A DNA stretch of 64,000 nucleotides from Thalassotalea euphylliae (GCF_003390395.1 NZ_QUOV01000001.1:1364001-1428000); one strand, 5' to 3'; shown: positions 26,051 to 35,172, counted from the first letter of the stretch. The notes: generated from the sequence alone by a model not told the origin. Program-made: numbers and translations.

Positions 26051-26407
26051 TTATATGTCGTTGTGTTCAGACCAGCTTCTTAACTGCTCTAAAATCGACA
26101 GCGCCGAGCGGCCAAATTCAGTTAGCTCATAGCTTACCGCGACAGGGCGATCGCTGATCACTTTTCGCAGCACCATACCATTGGCTTCTAACTCTTTTAA
26201 TCGTTGGTCGATCATTTTCTTGCTTGCGCCGCCAAGTAAGCGAGTTAAATCGTTAAAACGCACTGGCTCATCTTTTAGGTGATAAATAATCGAACCTGTC
26301 CATTTTCCACCAATTAACCGCATACCTTTTTCAATGGCACATGGCTCTAGGCAGGCATTTAAAACTTTTTTACGACCTTTACTGTCTGTTTCTACAACAC
26401 TTTTCAT
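26051..26407 (-). CDS. HxlR-family transcriptional regulator
   Basis: A 118-residue winged-helix protein. Residues 15-110 match HxlR: CAIEKGMRLIGGKWTGSIIY, LKDEPVRFNDLTRLL, and KMIDQRLKELEANGMVLRKV. A Cys near residue 18 in LEPCAIEK corresponds to the redox- or electrophile-reactive Cys of YodB/HypR-type members. I chose the ATG at 26407 over a TTG just before it, as GAGGA sits upstream. It is divergent from the mdaB-like gene and its peroxiredoxin neighbour and most likely senses quinones or oxidants to control them. Confidence 0.9.
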   Translation of the reverse strand: MKSVVETDSKGRKKVLNACLEPCAIEKGMRLIGGKWTGSIIYHLKDEPVRFNDLTRLLGGASKKMIDQRLKELEANGMVLRKVISDRPVAVSYELTEFGRSALSILEQLRSWSEHNDI

Positions 26408-26428
26408 CAAATCCTCTAGGTTTTAACT

Positions 26429-26476
26429 AGGTTACTAAAAGTATACTAATTGATTAAAGTTTACAGGTTACTAAAA
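26429..26476. promoter_or_regulatory. Direct repeats in the HxlR/mdaB promoter (candidate operators)
   Basis: AGGTTACTAAAA occurs at 26429-26440 and 26465-26476, exactly 36 bases apart. The first copy also contains the small palindrome TACTAAAAGTA, a shape typical of YodB/HxlR sites. Binding by the adjacent HxlR product is inferred. Confidence 0.5.
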
Positions 26477-26590
26477 TAAACCACAAGTTTGAGTCAGCGA
26501 TGATGCTGTATTTTATTTTTCATCAATAGCCTAGCTTCTAGCACATTCACATCTGAAGTGATCGCTAGCGCATATTAACGAGATTTTCTT

Positions 26591-27172
26591 ATGAGCAATG
26601 TATTAATTATTAACGCCCATCATTACTACCCATTTTCCGAAGGCAAGCTAAATGCCTCTTTGGTTGATAAAGCTGCGACACAACTGGCCGAAAAAGGCCA
26701 CGAAATTCGTGTTATCAGCATTGGCGAAAGCTTCGATGTTGAACAAGAATTGGCGCATCATCAGTGGGCAGATATTGTTTTATTGCAAGCGCCAGTGAAC
26801 TGGATGGGCGTACCTTGGTCGTTTAAAAAATATATGGATGAAGTGTATACCGCGGGTATGGGCGGTGCCTTATGCAATGGCGACGGCCGTACAGAAGATG
26901 CGCCGAAAAGTAACTATGGTACAGGCGGTGCATTAGCTGGCACCAAATATATGTTGTCATTGACGTTTAACGCGCCAGCGTCATCTTTTAATGACGAGCT
27001 AGACTTCTTTGAAGGCAAGAGTGTTGACGATTTGTTCTTCCCTATGCATATGAACTTTAAGTTCTTTGGAATGACGGCGATGGAAACCTTTGTGTGTTTT
27101 GATGTGATGAAAAATGCCGATATTGAAAACGACTTTAAACGTTTTGAAGCCCACCTTAACCAACATTTTTAA
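26591..27172 (+). CDS. mdaB: MdaB-like NADPH:quinone reductase
   Basis: A 193-residue flavodoxin-fold enzyme of the same length as E. coli MdaB. Matching segments are SNVLIINAH at the N-terminus, [31 protein letters not shown] (read in parts), [16 protein letters not shown] and [15 protein letters not shown]. The family reduces quinones to quinols by two electrons with FAD and NADPH, avoiding semiquinone radicals. It is followed after about 12 bases by a peroxiredoxin-like gene and is divergent from an HxlR regulator, making a compact quinone/oxidant response unit. Confidence 0.9.
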   Translation: MSNVLIINAHHYYPFSEGKLNASLVDKAATQLAEKGHEIRVISIGESFDVEQELAHHQWADIVLLQAPVNWMGVPWSFKKYMDEVYTAGMGGALCNGDGRTEDAPKSNYGTGGALAGTKYMLSLTFNAPASSFNDELDFFEGKSVDDLFFPMHMNFKFFGMTAMETFVCFDVMKNADIENDFKRFEAHLNQHF

Positions 27173-27184
27173 GCGAGAAAAGTG

Positions 27185-27724
27185 ATGACATACACAACCA
27201 ATAAACTGCACCCAGGCAGTGAATTTCCTGAAATATCTGTCACCATGCGCTCGGACGAGCAACAAGTATTAGGTAAGGCAGCTAAGCCCAATAGCTGGCA
27301 AGTGGTGTTAGTGTATCGCGGTAAACACTGCCCGTTGTGTACCAAGTATCTCAATGCGCTGGAGCACTACCTGGCGCCGTTGGCAGAAATTGACGTTGAA
27401 GTACTGGCGGTTTCTGGCGACTCGAAAGTACAGCTAGAAGGGCATATGGAGCAGTTAGACATCAGCTTCCCAATTGCTTACGGCTTAACTGTGGAGCAAA
27501 TGCAGCAGCTGGGCGTATATATTTCAGATCCGCGCTCGCCAGAGGAAACCGATCATCCGTTTGCCGAGCCGGGCTTATTTGTGGTGAATGGCGAGGGTAA
27601 GTTACATGTCGTGGATATTTCGAATAATCCCTTTGTGCGTCCAGAGCTTGGCACGCTGGTTAATGGGTTAGCTTGGATTAAAAACCCAGACAATGACTAC
27701 CCCATTCGCGGTATGCGTAGCTGA
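27185..27724 (+). CDS. Peroxiredoxin-like AhpC/TSA-family protein
   Basis: A 179-residue thioredoxin-fold protein. VLVYRGKHCPLCTKYLNAL carries a CPLC motif at the peroxidatic position, and later segments EVLAVSGDSK, ISFPIAYGLT and GLFVVNGEGKLHVVDIS follow the AhpC/TSA pattern. It may reduce peroxides or act as a thiol oxidoreductase. The start is ATG 27185, with GTG at 27182 as an alternative; GCGAG lies just upstream. It is in an operon with the mdaB-like gene, and a terminator hairpin follows at 27744. Confidence 0.88.
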   Translation: MTYTTNKLHPGSEFPEISVTMRSDEQQVLGKAAKPNSWQVVLVYRGKHCPLCTKYLNALEHYLAPLAEIDVEVLAVSGDSKVQLEGHMEQLDISFPIAYGLTVEQMQQLGVYISDPRSPEETDHPFAEPGLFVVNGEGKLHVVDISNNPFVRPELGTLVNGLAWIKNPDNDYPIRGMRS

Positions 27725-27743
27725 TTATTTGAATAGCTATTAC

Positions 27744-27769
27744 AAAGAAGCCGCTAATTAGCGGCTTTC
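27744..27769 (+). terminator. Terminator-like hairpin after the peroxiredoxin-like gene
   Basis: The palindromic stem GAAGCCGCTAA/TTAGCGGCTTTC is followed by a short T-containing stretch. It lies 20 bases after the stop codon. Confidence 0.65.
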
Positions 27770-27847
27770 TAATTATTTGTGCTATTTACAGGTAAAGATA
27801 TTACGAACAGCTGTTGTTCCGGTAAGCAGTTTAAACTGAGTGAGTAG

Positions 27848-29386
27848 TTATTTGTCTGCTTTTGAGCTTTCACGTACCAGTTGATCCATAAAACGCACGC
27901 CCCAGCCTTGCGAGCCTTTTGGAGCTATGGCGATATCTGCGTCTAACCAGTCAACGCCAGCAATATCGAGATGTACCCAAGGTAAATCCTTATCAATAAA
28001 AGTGGCAACCACGGCGGCACCAATACTTGCGCCGGGATTACCGGCTCCTGAGTTTTTAATATCGGCAATATCTGATTTTATCTGGTCGAAATGATTAGGG
28101 TGAAGTGGTAGTGGCCAGACGTTTTCGCCACTGCTTTTGCCTATTGTCATCATTTGCTCAGTCAATTCCCAGTCACGCGTCACCACAGCAGCATATTCAT
28201 CACTTAGTGCTCGCACAGCTGAGCCTGTCAAGGTCGCGATGTTAAGCAACAAACTAGGCTTAAAGTCGTTCTGCGCGTAGCGTACAGCATCGGCTAAAAT
28301 GAGTCGGCCTTCGGCGTCGGTAGAGATAATTTCAATCGTCGTGCCTTGCATTGTAGTTATCACGTCTCCGGGGCGAATGGCATCACCAGATGGCATATTT
28401 TCTGCCAGCGGCATCACGCCGACTAAATTGACTTGTTCGCCTCGTTTGGCGACTGCGAGTAAAGTACCTGCAACCGCGGCAGCACCGGCCATATCAGACT
28501 TCATCGCCCACATGCCTTTGTTTTGTTTAAGACTAATACCGCCAGTATCAAATGTAATGCCTTTACCTACGAGGGCAATTGGCGCTTGTTTATCGGCACC
28601 TTGGTAGTTAATCACCAAAAGTCTTGGATCATGCACCGAACCTTGCCCAACCCCCAGCAACGCTCCCATATTACGCTTTTTCATATCGCGAACTTTCAGC
28701 ACGTCGATATCAATATTTTTCACCCCTTTAAACGCTTTTTTGACGTGGCTAACAAAACTTTCTGGGTACATAGTTTTACCTGGCTCCGAGGCTAAATCGC
28801 GCGCTAAATAAATCCCTTCTGCCATATGTTTTAAGTCTTTGTCGTATTTAGCCTTTGCTGCATTAATATTGCTTGATTGAATGAGCAAGTCGCTAGGTAA
28901 GGTTCTAGCTGATGGCGTTTTGTATTTATCAAAATGGTAGTCGCGCAGGGCAGCGCCGAGCGCCAGCCATGCTTCCGGTGTTTCAACTTTGGTGTTAAGT
29001 GCATCAGTCACGATGGCGGCTTGCTCTTGCAGGTTAGCTGGAATACTGGCAATAGCATAACCACCTAACGCTTGCAGATTAGCTTGAGTTAACGGCTCTT
29101 CACCTTGACCAATCACTGAGATTTGCGAGAACGGTGCAATACCGTAAAAAATCTGCGTGTCACCAAACTTGGTCGAGGCATCACTGTTAGCAATCGCTGC
29201 GAGTAATTGACCTGAGGATTCTTGATTAATTTGTGCTGCGACACCCGTTAACGATTGCGTATCTTTGATAAAAACGACAATGCGTTTATGAACCGCCAAA
29301 TCCAGTACGGTAAATTCTACTTTTGGCAAGGCAAAGGCTTGTGCACTAACTAGCCAGAGAAGGCATATGGTGATTAATTTCTTCAT
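27848..29386 (-). CDS. Exported M17 leucyl aminopeptidase
   Basis: A 512-residue M17 metallo-aminopeptidase with a Sec signal peptide (residues 1-19, ending QAFA), so it is periplasmic or secreted, unlike cytosolic PepA. The catalytic C-domain has VGKGITFDTGGISLK and the signature STDAEGRLILADA with metal-binding Asp and Glu; KSDMAGAA supplies a further metal ligand. It removes N-terminal residues from peptides, probably for peptide nutrition or turnover. It stands alone on the minus strand. Length is standard for the family plus a signal peptide. Confidence 0.93.
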   Translation of the reverse strand: MKKLITICLLWLVSAQAFALPKVEFTVLDLAVHKRIVVFIKDTQSLTGVAAQINQESSGQLLAAIANSDASTKFGDTQIFYGIAPFSQISVIGQGEEPLTQANLQALGGYAIASIPANLQEQAAIVTDALNTKVETPEAWLALGAALRDYHFDKYKTPSARTLPSDLLIQSSNINAAKAKYDKDLKHMAEGIYLARDLASEPGKTMYPESFVSHVKKAFKGVKNIDIDVLKVRDMKKRNMGALLGVGQGSVHDPRLLVINYQGADKQAPIALVGKGITFDTGGISLKQNKGMWAMKSDMAGAAAVAGTLLAVAKRGEQVNLVGVMPLAENMPSGDAIRPGDVITTMQGTTIEIISTDAEGRLILADAVRYAQNDFKPSLLLNIATLTGSAVRALSDEYAAVVTRDWELTEQMMTIGKSSGENVWPLPLHPNHFDQIKSDIADIKNSGAGNPGASIGAAVVATFIDKDLPWVHLDIAGVDWLDADIAIAPKGSQGWGVRFMDQLVRESSKADK

Positions 29387-29580
29387 CTTTATTCGCTCTA
29401 CAGTCGTATATTTTTGTGTATTTTGCGGCGCATGCTAATTGCGTAAGTTTTATTCATCTATTTTTATTGTTTAATGGCTTTTGCGGTAACTTGCTATGGT
29501 GTACAACACTTATTTACTAAAACCATTGCTAATCGGTTTATTAGCAGACCGCAAAAGCCGAAATTTTTTAAGGGAGTGTT

Positions 29581-30087
29581 ATGAAGGATAGTGCATTATT
29601 GAAGTATTTTGCTTATGGCTCGAATATGTCTGTGCCTCGGTTACAACAACGGGTGCCGAGCGCTCGCTATATTGGCGCTTATTACTTACCCAAGCATGAT
29701 TTACGATTTCATAAAAAGGGCGTTGACGGCTCAGCCAAGTGTGATGCCTTCCTAACCAACAAAGAAGAAGATGTTGTTTTTGGCGTACTATTTGAGTTCT
29801 GCCCCAGTGAGAAACATTTTTTAGACGCCGCCGAAGGCTTAGGTGTGTTTTATTTTGAAAAAGACGTGACGATTTATGATCAACACCATCAAGCCGAGCA
29901 AGCCAGCCTCTATTATGCCAGCGATAGCACGCCCGATATTCAGCCGTTTACTTGGTATAAGCATCATGTGTTTTACGGTGCGAGCCAAGCGAATTTACCC
30001 GCTGACTATCTTGCTAAAATTGAGCAAATTGCTGCTATTGATGACACGGATGACAAACGAAAAGCAAAAGAGATGGCAATATATTAA
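29581..30087 (+). CDS. Gamma-glutamylcyclotransferase-like protein
   Basis: A 168-residue protein of the GGCT/AIG2-like fold. The substrate-binding motif YFAYGSNMS is at residues 9-17, followed by the strand region and a Glu in DAAEGLGVFYFEK that matches the catalytic acid. These enzymes release 5-oxoproline from gamma-glutamyl amino acids or peptides. AGGGAG lies before the ATG. It converges with the acuI-like gene. A hairpin covers its stop codon. Confidence 0.88.
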   Translation: MKDSALLKYFAYGSNMSVPRLQQRVPSARYIGAYYLPKHDLRFHKKGVDGSAKCDAFLTNKEEDVVFGVLFEFCPSEKHFLDAAEGLGVFYFEKDVTIYDQHHQAEQASLYYASDSTPDIQPFTWYKHHVFYGASQANLPADYLAKIEQIAAIDDTDDKRKAKEMAIY

Positions 30088-30097
30088 CCATCTCTTT
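30067..30097. terminator. Terminator-like hairpin over the cyclotransferase stop
   Basis: AAAGAGATGG (30067-30076) and CCATCTCTTT (30088-30097) form a perfect 10-bp stem with an 11-base loop holding the TAA. It lies between convergent genes and could serve both. Confidence 0.6.
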
Positions 30098-30122
30098 AAT
30101 TACTATTTGTTCGCTTATTCGC

Positions 30123-31112
30123 CTATTTATTAGCGCCAAGATCAACAATGACTCGACCACGCACTTGTCCAGCAATAAGCGCTTGTGCTGTCTCAATGGC
30201 TTGGTCAAGGCTGATATCGGTAGAGATGGTTTCTAAATCTGCTGGTTCGATAATCTCGGCTAAGCGCTGCCAAGCTTCGACGCGATCCGTTATAGGTCTC
30301 ATCACACTATCAATGCCAGCCAATACAACACCGCGCAAAATAAACGGGGCAACCGAGGCTGGAAAATCCATGCCTTGTGCTAAACCACAAGCGGTGACGA
30401 CACCGCCATATTGCATACTGGCACAAACATTGGCCAAGGTGTGGCTGCCAGCCGCATCAACGGCACCTGCCCAACGCTCTCTCGCTAATGGCTTACCCGG
30501 CTCCGATAGGGTATTGCGATCAATCACTTCTGCTGCGCCCAACTGTTTTAAGTAATCGGTTTGGTCTAGTCGACCTGTCGAAGCAACCACGGTATAACCA
30601 AGTTTAGCCAAAATTGCGATGGCAAAGCTGCCAACACCGCCGTTTGCGCCGGTGACTAAAATTTCACCTTTATCGGGGGTGACGCCATTTTTTTCTAACG
30701 CGATGACACACAGCATGGCGGTATAGCCGGCGGTGCCAATTGCCATTGCTTGGCGCGGTGAGAAAGCTTCAGGCAATGGGATCAGCCAATCACTGTTGAG
30801 GCGCGCTTTTTCAGCCAAACCACCACAGTGTTTTTCACCTACACCAAAGCCGTTGAGCAACACTTTATCGCCAACCTTGAATTTGTCGCTATCGCTTGCG
30901 GTTACCGTTCCTGCTAAATCAATGCCGGGGATCATTGGAAAGCTTCGCACCACGGGAGCTTTGCCGGTAATGGCTAGGGCATCTTTGTAATTTAAGGTGC
31001 TATGGGAAACATCAATAGTGACATCGCCTTCAGGCAAAATGCTGTCGTCAACTTCCTTAACTTGTGCCTGATAACCCTGTTCGTCTTTATTGATAACAAT
31101 ACTCTTAAACAT
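30123..31112 (-). CDS. acuI: AcuI/YhdH-type acryloyl-CoA reductase-like enzyme
   Basis: A 329-residue medium-chain reductase of the YhdH/AcuI subgroup. Diagnostic parts are STLNYKDALAITGKAPVVRS, FPMIPGIDLAGTV, LNGFGVGEKHCGGLAE, and the cofactor motif VTGANGGVGSFAIAILAKLG. AcuI reduces acryloyl-CoA to propionyl-CoA with NADPH, protecting against acrylate made from DMSP in marine bacteria. No other DMSP genes are visible, so a general electrophile role is possible. AGGAG precedes the ATG. A palindrome at 31126-31142 just upstream matches the one before the TetR gene, so the TetR protein probably represses both. Confidence 0.9.
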   Translation of the reverse strand: MFKSIVINKDEQGYQAQVKEVDDSILPEGDVTIDVSHSTLNYKDALAITGKAPVVRSFPMIPGIDLAGTVTASDSDKFKVGDKVLLNGFGVGEKHCGGLAEKARLNSDWLIPLPEAFSPRQAMAIGTAGYTAMLCVIALEKNGVTPDKGEILVTGANGGVGSFAIAILAKLGYTVVASTGRLDQTDYLKQLGAAEVIDRNTLSEPGKPLARERWAGAVDAAGSHTLANVCASMQYGGVVTACGLAQGMDFPASVAPFILRGVVLAGIDSVMRPITDRVEAWQRLAEIIEPADLETISTDISLDQAIETAQALIAGQVRGRVIVDLGANK

Positions 31113-31125
31113 GCTTTCTCCTATT

Positions 31126-31142
31126 TTAGACCGATTGTCTAT
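31126..31142. promoter_or_regulatory. TetR operator candidate before acuI
   Basis: TTAGAC-CGATT-GTCTAT lies 14-30 bases upstream of the acuI start, right beside the ribosome site. It matches the site at 31867-31885 at nearly every position. Confidence 0.65.
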
Positions 31143-31219
31143 TAATGTTGAAAAAAATGTGGTGAAGCTTTTAAATGATAGCCTCGCCGAGTTACTCTTT
31201 TTTGCTTATTCGTGTTCGC

Positions 31220-31858
31220 CTATTCACTTTGCGAAATGCGTGCGATAAAAAAGGCTAAATAGTTATCTAACGGTTTTGCATTTTGAACGAGTTTGGCTCT
31301 GCTAACCGCGCCTTCCCAGCCAATCCAAAAGTCTTCAGCGAGCTGAGCGCAATTATGCTTAGTTGCAAGCTCACCGCATGCCTGTGCTGCACTTAAACAA
31401 GCTTCTAGTTTTTGCTGCCACTGACTAAATATATCAATGAGTTGTTGGCGGTAACTCAAAGGTAGCAAATCCACTTCTTGACCTAAATTACCCACTAAAC
31501 AGCCACGTTTAAATTGATAACGCTGCATTCCTTGTTTGGCGTCGTCAACAAAATTGGCAATTCGGGTCAGTGGCGGATGAGTTTCATCGAGTAAATACAG
31601 ATCGAGCTTACGTGCAAAATAAGTGGCATAGCTATCTATAACAGCTTGTCCAAACGCCTCTTTGCTGGCGAAGTAGTGATAAAATGAACCTTTTGGTACA
31701 CCGACTTTTCTTAAGATTTGATCGATACCAGAAGAAGCAAAACCATTCTCGGTTAACTGCTCTAGGCCGCTGCGGATCAATGCCGCTTTGGTATCTTGGT
31801 TATCGCGGGCAACTTTCGGTGGGCGACCGCGTCTTGGTTTAATAAGGGTATCAGTCAT
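31220..31858 (-). CDS. TetR-family regulator (AcuR/NemR-like)
   Basis: A 212-residue TetR protein. The N-terminus has an RRGRPPK arm, then a helix-turn-helix (LTENGFASSGIDQILRKVGV, then KGSFYHYFASKEAFGQAV). The C-terminal ligand domain has Cys in KRGCLVGNLGQEV, as in electrophile-sensing NemR/AcuR relatives. It lies 107 bases upstream of acuI in the same direction. An operator at 31867-31885 overlaps its leader and a second lies before acuI, which indicates autorepression and control of acuI. The inducer is probably acrylate or another electrophile, inferred from family and context. Confidence 0.9.
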   Translation of the reverse strand: MTDTLIKPRRGRPPKVARDNQDTKAALIRSGLEQLTENGFASSGIDQILRKVGVPKGSFYHYFASKEAFGQAVIDSYATYFARKLDLYLLDETHPPLTRIANFVDDAKQGMQRYQFKRGCLVGNLGQEVDLLPLSYRQQLIDIFSQWQQKLEACLSAAQACGELATKHNCAQLAEDFWIGWEGAVSRAKLVQNAKPLDNYLAFFIARISQSE

Positions 31859-31866
31859 ATATTTAT

Positions 31867-31885
31867 ATTAGACCGATCGTCTAAT
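31867..31885. promoter_or_regulatory. TetR operator candidate before the tetR gene
   Basis: ATTAGAC-CGATC-GTCTAAT is a perfect 7-bp inverted repeat with 5-base centre, 9-27 bases before the TetR start. It resembles the NemR site TAGACC-N4-GGTCTA. Confidence 0.7.
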
Positions 31886-31986
31886 TAAATGCAAGGAAGG
31901 TCTCAATTGTATGCTTTATAGCAGTCAGCTCGAATAAAGTTGGTTAAATTTAAAGTATGTTTTAGTGCTGTGATTTTGGCATGTCG

Positions 31987-33174
31987 TTAGTGGCTCACAT
32001 CCGCAATATCACCGCGTCTAACTGGGTAACCTAAGTGCATCCAACCGAAAATGCCTTCCCACAACACCGCGGTGCGAGTGTAGCCGCGTTTTCTTAACTT
32101 ATTAATGGTGTAATCGGCAGCAGCCCGAGGGCAAGAGCAGTAGGCGACGATTTGTACATCCTTTGGAATACCGGCAACGGTTTCGTCTAGATCAGCATAG
32201 TAAGGGAAGGGAATAGCACCCTCGATATGGGCTGTTTGCCACACGGACGGTACACGCGTATCTAGCAATACCATACGGCTATTATATTCGAGTGCGCGAT
32301 TTAAGTCTGTTGACATCACGTACATGCCGTCTTTTAGCGTAAAGTTAGGATCATCGCCTTGTTTATTGATGATGTAATCTTTAGGCTCTGGCATTGCCGT
32401 TAAGGTTGGCTTAGTTTCGTTTAAGCCTAGTGATTTACTGCGTAAATAAGCGGTAATACTGTTAATTTCTTGCGCGGATAATTTTATCTTAAATGCCTGC
32501 ATCGGTGTGCCTTGACGACCATTTTCAATGGCATGGCGAATAAATTCATCGGTATTGTGGGCAAGGGCAGATTGGTTCATCAGCGCTGGTGCGTTCACCC
32601 CTTCGCCATTAACCCCATGGCAGGCGGTGCAATTAGCCTGATAAAGCGTTTCACCAAATTTGATATCACCAGTGACTGGCTTAGTGGAAAACTTGAGGCG
32701 GTCAAAACCTGCTTGTTCAAATAACCAGTAGGTGAGATCCCAAGTTTCCGCCAGTGTCATTGGACCACCCACTTCATCCAGGTAGCCAGCCATGGCAGTG
32801 CCTTTGCGGCCATATTGCATCGGGCGCAGCACTTGATGGGCGATGCCAGACTCCATCAAACTTTTACTTTTTAACGAAGGCGCGTGATCATTGGCATAAC
32901 CTTCACGATTTTTGCCATGACACAAGGCGCAGTACTTTTGATAATTACTTGCGGCGATTTCAGCTTGTTCTGCTGTCAGTTTTCGCGGCGGTGAGCGTAA
33001 CTCTCGCTCTTTTGCCAATACATTAACGGAATAAATACTGCTGATAAGCACCAAAGCTATCAGGACTAGGCTTTTCGTCAGGCTTTTAGTTTGGTTTAGC
33101 CGCATAAAAGCTGGCAAGTAAAAGTGTGACAAGCTGAATTGACCTTTTCGTCCATAAATTGGTATTAACAGCAT
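31987..33174 (-). CDS. Dihaem cytochrome c fused to a rhodanese domain
   Basis: A 395-residue exported protein. Two class I cytochrome c domains have CALCHG (82-87) and CTACHG (182-187), with likely axial Met128 and Met225. A C-terminal rhodanese-like domain (about 285-388) has VLLDTRVPSVW, HIEGAIPFP and an active loop with Cys346 and Cys348 (AYCSCPR). A signal/anchor segment is at residues 31-50. The true start may be the ATG at 33105 (MRLNQTK), as neither start has a clear ribosome site. The haems suggest periplasmic electron transfer, and the rhodanese part suggests sulfur transfer or thiosulfate/persulfide chemistry. Partners are not encoded nearby. Confidence 0.87.
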   Translation of the reverse strand: MLLIPIYGRKGQFSLSHFYLPAFMRLNQTKSLTKSLVLIALVLISSIYSVNVLAKERELRSPPRKLTAEQAEIAASNYQKYCALCHGKNREGYANDHAPSLKSKSLMESGIAHQVLRPMQYGRKGTAMAGYLDEVGGPMTLAETWDLTYWLFEQAGFDRLKFSTKPVTGDIKFGETLYQANCTACHGVNGEGVNAPALMNQSALAHNTDEFIRHAIENGRQGTPMQAFKIKLSAQEINSITAYLRSKSLGLNETKPTLTAMPEPKDYIINKQGDDPNFTLKDGMYVMSTDLNRALEYNSRMVLLDTRVPSVWQTAHIEGAIPFPYYADLDETVAGIPKDVQIVAYCSCPRAAADYTINKLRKRGYTRTAVLWEGIFGWMHLGYPVRRGDIADVSH

Positions 33175-33376
33175 AATAATTGTTATCTGTGTTCGCTAGT
33201 GGTTTAACAAACTTGGTAACAATTGTTTGATTGGACTTTGCTGATAAGCAGTAAAAGGGAAAGTAAATGTAAAGCTAAGAGGGAAGTTCAATGAAATTAG
33301 CGAGTGGCCTCAATATTTTAGTGATTGAGACTACTCACTACATTAGCTTATATCGCTATATCTAAGAAGCTAGAGC

Positions 33377-34912
33377 TTAAGGAAAATACTCATAGCTTGC
33401 CTGCAAACCTAGCGGTAAGCCTAAGCTCCAAAAGATCATAAGAAATATTGTCCAAGCGATCAGAAATATTACGGAAAATGGCAACATCATCGCCGCTAAA
33501 GTACCTATCCCTGCAGAGGTTACATAACGTTGGCAGAAAACAACAACCAGCGGGAAGTAGGGCATTAATGGGGTGATAATATTGGTACTAGAGTCACCGA
33601 TGCGATAGGCCGCTTGCGCGAGATCTGGCGATATGCCTAGCTGCATTAACATAGGCACAAAAATTGGCGCTAGCAGTGCCCATTTCGCCGAGGCTGAGCC
33701 AACAAAGAGGTTAATAAAGCCGGTAAGGATAATAATGCCAGTAATAGTAACACCGCCTGGCAATGCCAGCGCTTTTAGCGCTTCTGCGCCTTTAACCGCA
33801 AGTAAAATTCCTAAATTAGATTGACCAAAAGCGTAAATAAATTGGGCGATAAAAAACATGATCACCAGATAGTAGCCCATATCACTCATCGCTTTACTCA
33901 TGCCTTGAATAAAGTCTTTGGTGGTTCTGATTTTGCCAATAATAATGCCGTAAACTAGCCCGGGAATAAGAAATAGTAAGAAAATCAAGGGGACGATAGA
34001 TTGCATTAGTGGTGCAGAAAACGAAGTCAGCGAGCCATCACTTGCGCGCCATGCGGAGCTTTCAAATGAGGTGCTGACAATGAGCAAGACAATGCCAATA
34101 CCCGTCGCTAATAATGACCAACGTAATGCTTTGCGCTCGCTGTCGAGTAACGGCTCCATGGTCGGCAAATCCGATAAATCGCCATCAAGCTCGTTACCTT
34201 GTAGTTTCGGCTCAACGATTTTGTCGGTGATAAACCAGCCCAAGGTAATAATCACTAGCGAAGAGGCCGCGGTAAAATAGTAGTTATTGAGCGGGTTGAG
34301 GACGATTTCAGCGTTCAAGATTTGCGCGCCTGCTTGGGTAATGCCTTGCAGCATAGGGTCGATAGAAGACGGTACAAAATTCGCGGAAAAACCACCAGAA
34401 ACACCAGCAAACGCGGCGGCAATGCCCGCTAACGGATGTCGCCCTGCGGCATAAAAAATAACGCCGCCAAGTGGTATCACTAACACATAACCTGCATCTA
34501 CCGCAGTATGACTGACAATACCAACCGCAATTACCATAGGGGTAAGTAGCCATTTGCCTGTTACCGCCATCAAGGCTCGTAGGCCAGCGTTGATAAAGCC
34601 TGAAAATTCCGCAACACCAATGCCTAAAATAGCGACAAGTACGACGCCAACAGGGTGAAAATGCGAAAAGTTAGTAACCATTTTGGAAAAGAAAGTGGCC
34701 ATAGCATCACCACTTAACTGGTTGTTAATCACCAAAGCTTGGCCAGTGCGAGGGTCTACAGCGCTAAAATCTACCCCAGAAAGCGCCCAAGAAAGTAGCC
34801 AAACAATGACCATCAACGCGATAAATAATGCAGCGGGGTCGGGTAGTTTATTGCCCCAAATTTCCACTTTATTGAGTAAACGCTGAACGAGTGGCTCTGA
34901 ATGTTTCGTCAT
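33377..34912 (-). CDS. AbgT-family transporter
   Basis: A 511-residue, highly hydrophobic membrane protein of the AbgT family, which imports p-aminobenzoyl-glutamate or exports sulfonamides. Typical parts are NKLPDPAALFIALMVIVWLL near the N-terminus, HPVGVVLVAILGIGVAEFSG, GGFSANFVPSSIDPMLQGIT and the C-terminal GDSSTNIITPLMPYFPLVV. It has no adjacent abgA/abgB hydrolase genes. AAAGGTG precedes the ATG. The 325-base gap upstream is shared with the divergent DJ-1-family gene. Confidence 0.93.
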   Translation of the reverse strand: MTKHSEPLVQRLLNKVEIWGNKLPDPAALFIALMVIVWLLSWALSGVDFSAVDPRTGQALVINNQLSGDAMATFFSKMVTNFSHFHPVGVVLVAILGIGVAEFSGFINAGLRALMAVTGKWLLTPMVIAVGIVSHTAVDAGYVLVIPLGGVIFYAAGRHPLAGIAAAFAGVSGGFSANFVPSSIDPMLQGITQAGAQILNAEIVLNPLNNYYFTAASSLVIITLGWFITDKIVEPKLQGNELDGDLSDLPTMEPLLDSERKALRWSLLATGIGIVLLIVSTSFESSAWRASDGSLTSFSAPLMQSIVPLIFLLFLIPGLVYGIIIGKIRTTKDFIQGMSKAMSDMGYYLVIMFFIAQFIYAFGQSNLGILLAVKGAEALKALALPGGVTITGIIILTGFINLFVGSASAKWALLAPIFVPMLMQLGISPDLAQAAYRIGDSSTNIITPLMPYFPLVVVFCQRYVTSAGIGTLAAMMLPFSVIFLIAWTIFLMIFWSLGLPLGLQASYEYFP

Positions 34913-35154
34913 AAATTCACCTTTGTTATTCTTTTTGTGGCTTTATTTTGCATCAATAAGCTTGAGCAAAAATTGAACTCATTAGCTCCATCTTAGGAAA
35001 TTGCTCAAAAAATAGAAAGGGTTGTTGCAAAATTGTTAACTTGATTTCCCTATTGTGGGTCCGTCATCTTTTTACATACCAACTTTAATTGCTAACTATA
35101 GCCCAGAACTTTTCCGCAAATATTTTTCTATATGCCTTTTCTAAAGACTGCTGT

Positions 35155-35172
35155 CTTCACATTTTCTTCACA
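35155..35172 (+). promoter_or_regulatory. OmpR/PhoB-type direct-repeat box before the DJ-1-family gene
   Basis: CTTCACA-TTTT-CTTCACA is an exact 7-bp direct repeat with an 11-bp period, the layout bound by OmpR/PhoB response regulators. It lies 66 bases upstream of the ATG at 35238. A close match occurs on the minus strand at 43230-43247. Confidence 0.5.
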
